From NCBI RefSeq assembly GCF_021391535.1, contig NZ_CP090066.1, forward strand, positions 2,493,501-2,557,500: a stretch of DNA of 64,000 bases, in the 5' to 3' direction. The position numbers were made by a program, and so were the translations under genes. This document shows positions 62,186 to 64,000 of this stretch, piece after piece. The notes under the pieces were generated by a model. That model saw only the letters and a list, made by a program, of their open reading frames with translations, was not told where the DNA came from and made no database searches. The stretch is from Aurantimonas sp. HBX-1 (GTDB taxonomy: Bacteria; Pseudomonadota; Alphaproteobacteria; Rhizobiales; Rhizobiaceae). The number at the start of each line of letters is the position of its first letter. The first letter of the stretch is position 1.

Positions 62186-63628
62186 ATGGGCGGTACACGT
62201 TTCATCCCGATCGTCATTGCAGGATTAGTCGGCCTCCTGATCGGCTGGCTGGCAGGGCCGGACATCGACGACGTCAACGAGCGGTTGTCGGAGCGCATCG
62301 GCGAGTTGCAGGCGCCGATCGCTCAGCTGCAGACCAACGTCGCCGAGCTCAGCCAGCGCGTGCCGCAGGACGCCGCGGCGGCCGGCAACAATGTCGGGGA
62401 GGCGATCAACGCATTGCAGGCCCGTGTCGACCAGCTGGGGGCCGAGGTTGTGACCCGCACCGACGCCCTGTCGCAGAGCCTGCAGCAGCAGGCCAGCCAG
62501 GCGGGCGGCGGCGTCGCCGAAGCGGTGAACGCCCTGCAGGCGCGCGTCGACCAGCTGGCAGCCGACCTCGCGGCCCGCACCGACGCGATATCGCAGGCCG
62601 TACAGGGCCATGCGTCCGCCCCTGCGGCCGGAGCGGGCGACGCCGCCACTCTCGCTGCGCAGATCGGCAATACCGGAGCGATCCTGCTTCCCGGCCAGTC
62701 GGCGCTCTATGGCGGCAGCCCCGTTGTGCTGTCGGCCATCTCGGCCGAAGCCGGCACCGCGACGCTGGCCGTTGCCGGCGGCGAGCCGCAGGACGTGGCG
62801 GCCGGCGAGGCGATCGACATCAGCGACGGTTGCTCGGTGACTCTGGCGGGTGTCGCAGCTGGCGCCGCCTATCTGTCGTCGGAAGGCTGCGGCACCGCCG
62901 CGACCGATGCACCGGCTGCCGCGGCAGAAGCGCCCGTCGCCGACGTACCTGCTGCGGTCGCCCAGGCGCCAGCGGCGGAACCCGCAGCTGTCGGGGCTCC
63001 AGCCGCCGGAACCGCGAACACCGCTACCCTGCCGATCGGCGACACGGCGATCTTTGGCGATACGCGCATCTTCGTCTCTGGACTCACCGAGAACGAAGCG
63101 ACGCTCTTCCCGGTGGGCGGCGAGCGCCAGCGGGTTGCCGTCGGCAGTTCCCTCGACGCCGGCGACGGCTGCACCGTGACCGTCGACAGCATCGCGGACG
63201 GCACGGTCACGCTGAGTTCGGAAGGCTGCGATGCCGGCGCCGCCCCGGCGGCGGAAGAGGCGGCTCCCGCCGAGGCTGCGGCTCCGGCAGCAGCGCCGGC
63301 CGAACCGGCTGCAGCCCCGGCCGCGGCACCCCCGGCAGCAGCGCCGGCTCCCGCTGCTCCTGCAGCGCCCGCCGAAGAAGCGGCAACACCGGCTCCTGCC
63401 GCAGCGGCCGGCGAGCCGTCCGGCATCACCACCGGCCAGACGGCCAGCTTCGGCGAGCATCGGGTGTTCCTGTCGGGCGTCACCGACACCGAGGCGACGA
63501 TCTACGTCGTCGGTTCGGGCCGCCAGCTCCTCGCGACTGGCGCCGCTGCCGACGTCGGCGACGGCTGCTCGATCACCCTCGACCGCATCGAGGCGGGCAC
63601 CGCCTATCTGTCGGCCACCGGCTGCTGA
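62186..63628 (+). CDS. Membrane-anchored protein with three copies of a Cys-containing domain (unknown)
   Basis: A 480-residue protein I do not recognise. An N-terminal helix (FIPIVIAGLVGLLIGWLAGP) anchors it. Residues about 27-140 contain two copies of a coiled-coil-type unit (EAINALQARVDQLGAEVVTR and EAVNALQARVDQLAADLAAR, each followed by TDA-S-). Then come three copies of a domain of about 65 residues: about 165-235, 285-350 and 415-480. Each has an aromatic-containing GQSALYGG / GDTAIFGD / GQTASFGE start and ends with GCSVTLA..YLSSEGC-type DGC...GC Cys pairs. Ala/Pro-rich linkers join them. GCAAGGAGGACGCC precedes the ATG. A periplasmic location with one disulfide per domain is inferred. 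Confidence 0.75.
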   Translation: MGGTRFIPIVIAGLVGLLIGWLAGPDIDDVNERLSERIGELQAPIAQLQTNVAELSQRVPQDAAAAGNNVGEAINALQARVDQLGAEVVTRTDALSQSLQQQASQAGGGVAEAVNALQARVDQLAADLAARTDAISQAVQGHASAPAAGAGDAATLAAQIGNTGAILLPGQSALYGGSPVVLSAISAEAGTATLAVAGGEPQDVAAGEAIDISDGCSVTLAGVAAGAAYLSSEGCGTAATDAPAAAAEAPVADVPAAVAQAPAAEPAAVGAPAAGTANTATLPIGDTAIFGDTRIFVSGLTENEATLFPVGGERQRVAVGSSLDAGDGCTVTVDSIADGTVTLSSEGCDAGAAPAAEEAAPAEAAAPAAAPAEPAAAPAAAPPAAAPAPAAPAAPAEEAATPAPAAAAGEPSGITTGQTASFGEHRVFLSGVTDTEATIYVVGSGRQLLATGAAADVGDGCSITLDRIEAGTAYLSATGC

Positions 63629-63672
63629 CACGGCAAGCCGCCCGTCCGGCCGGAACCGGCTGCTCGAACGGG

Positions 63673-63718
63673 AATGACCAAAGCGGCGGCGCCTCAGAGC
63701 GCCGCCGCTTTGGTCATT
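63673..63718. terminator. Bidirectional terminator, 20-bp stem
   Basis: A perfect 20-bp inverted repeat (arms 63673-63692 and 63699-63718, loop CTCAGA) lies between the convergent repeat-protein and helicase genes. The GC-rich core is flanked by AATGACCAAA/TTTGGTCATT, so both strands end in T-rich runs. It includes the helicase stop codon. Confidence 0.85.
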
Positions 63719-64000
63719 TGACGATGGTCAGCGTCTCGGCGGCGCGGGTGATGGCGGTATAGAGCCAGCGCTCGCGGGTGTCCCGGAAGGCCCAACTCTC
63801 GTCGAACAGCATGACGTCGTTCCACTGCGAGCCCTGCGCCTTGTGGACGGTCAGCGCGTAGCCGTAGTCGAAATCGTCGAAGCGCTTCTTGGTCGACCAC
63901 GGCACTTCCGCGTCCGGCTCCTCGAAGGCGGCCTTCAGCAGCCGGATCTTCGCCGCCCCCTGGTCGATGTCGTCGTCGTCCGGCTTGACGATCAGGTTGA
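63714..64000 (-). CDS. UvrD/RecD-like ATP-dependent helicase (C-terminal fragment)
   Basis: The last 95 codons of a superfamily 1 helicase; the frame is open to the window edge. Motif V-like GYALTVHKAQGSQWNDVMLF and motif VI-like WLYTAITRAAETLTIVK are the UvrD_C_2/RecD-type C-terminal signatures. The upstream part includes the acidic KPDDDDIDQGAAKI. It probably belongs to a RecD2-like or exonuclease-V-alpha-like protein; the N-terminal domains lie outside. Confidence 0.85.
   Translation of the reverse strand, partial: NLIVKPDDDDIDQGAAKIRLLKAAFEEPDAEVPWSTKKRFDDFDYGYALTVHKAQGSQWNDVMLFDESWAFRDTRERWLYTAITRAAETLTIVK

Overview
The window is high-G+C DNA with short intergenic gaps, ATGA and TGATG gene overlaps, and frequent GTG/TTG starts. 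The content (TRAP transporters, an Flp/TAD pilus locus with a CtrA-type box, BigR sulfide regulation, PHB depolymerase, single-chain gcvP) points to an alphaproteobacterium. Hyphomicrobiales, possibly an Aurantimonadaceae-like marine genus, is my best guess by inference. It looks like ordinary chromosome: I see no phage, transposase, integrase or CRISPR array.

Layout. 1-2.1 kb: a PHB-depolymerase-type esterase (cut by the window edge) with a ribbon-helix-helix regulator, and a NUDIX hydrolase. 2.1-17.9 kb: a catabolic block with a GntR regulator, a 990-residue FAD/Fe-S 2-hydroxyacid dehydrogenase, a serine-glyoxylate-type aminotransferase, a TRAP transporter, enoyl-CoA hydratase, CaiB-type CoA transferase, a divergent SHMT-like enzyme and gcvTHP. 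Together these could carry 2-hydroxy acid to glyoxylate to glycine to serine/C1 units, like a bacterial C2 (photorespiration-type) route. 17.9-31.6 kb: a YqaA-type membrane protein, then an IclR-controlled peptide/amide utilisation island: gamma-glutamyltransferase without signal peptide, a Dpp/Opp-type ABC importer, an M81 (MlrC-type) peptidase, two M20 peptidases and an amidase that appears to start at CTG. 31.7-35.8 kb: a TolA/TonB-C-like small protein and a BigR sulfide-detoxification set (bigR, blh-type dioxygenase, rhodanese, TauE/SafE exporter, pmpA, pmpB). 36.1-38.0 kb: recQ.

38.1-53.0 kb: a complete-looking TAD/Flp pilus locus in three transcription groups. Group 1 is flp-cpaA-cpaB-cpaE-tadE-tadE (+). 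Group 2 is tadA-tadB-tadC-tadG (+). Group 3 is cpaC-lipoprotein-L,D-transpeptidase-secretin-N-domain protein (-), with a tadD-like lipoprotein divergent from it. A LuxR-type response regulator flanks the locus on one side and a hybrid histidine kinase on the other. A CTAG-N9/10-GGAAT element precedes flp, tadA and the tadD-like gene, and a perfect TTAA-N7-TTAAC CtrA box precedes flp.

56.3-64 kb: two acetyltransferase genes of visibly lower G+C next to tRNA-Lys(CTT), then a PilZ protein, ilvC with a TetR regulator, a lytic transglycosylase lipoprotein, pdxJ, an unrecognised membrane-anchored protein with three copies of a Cys-containing domain, a 20-bp-stem bidirectional terminator, and the 3' end of a UvrD/RecD-type helicase.
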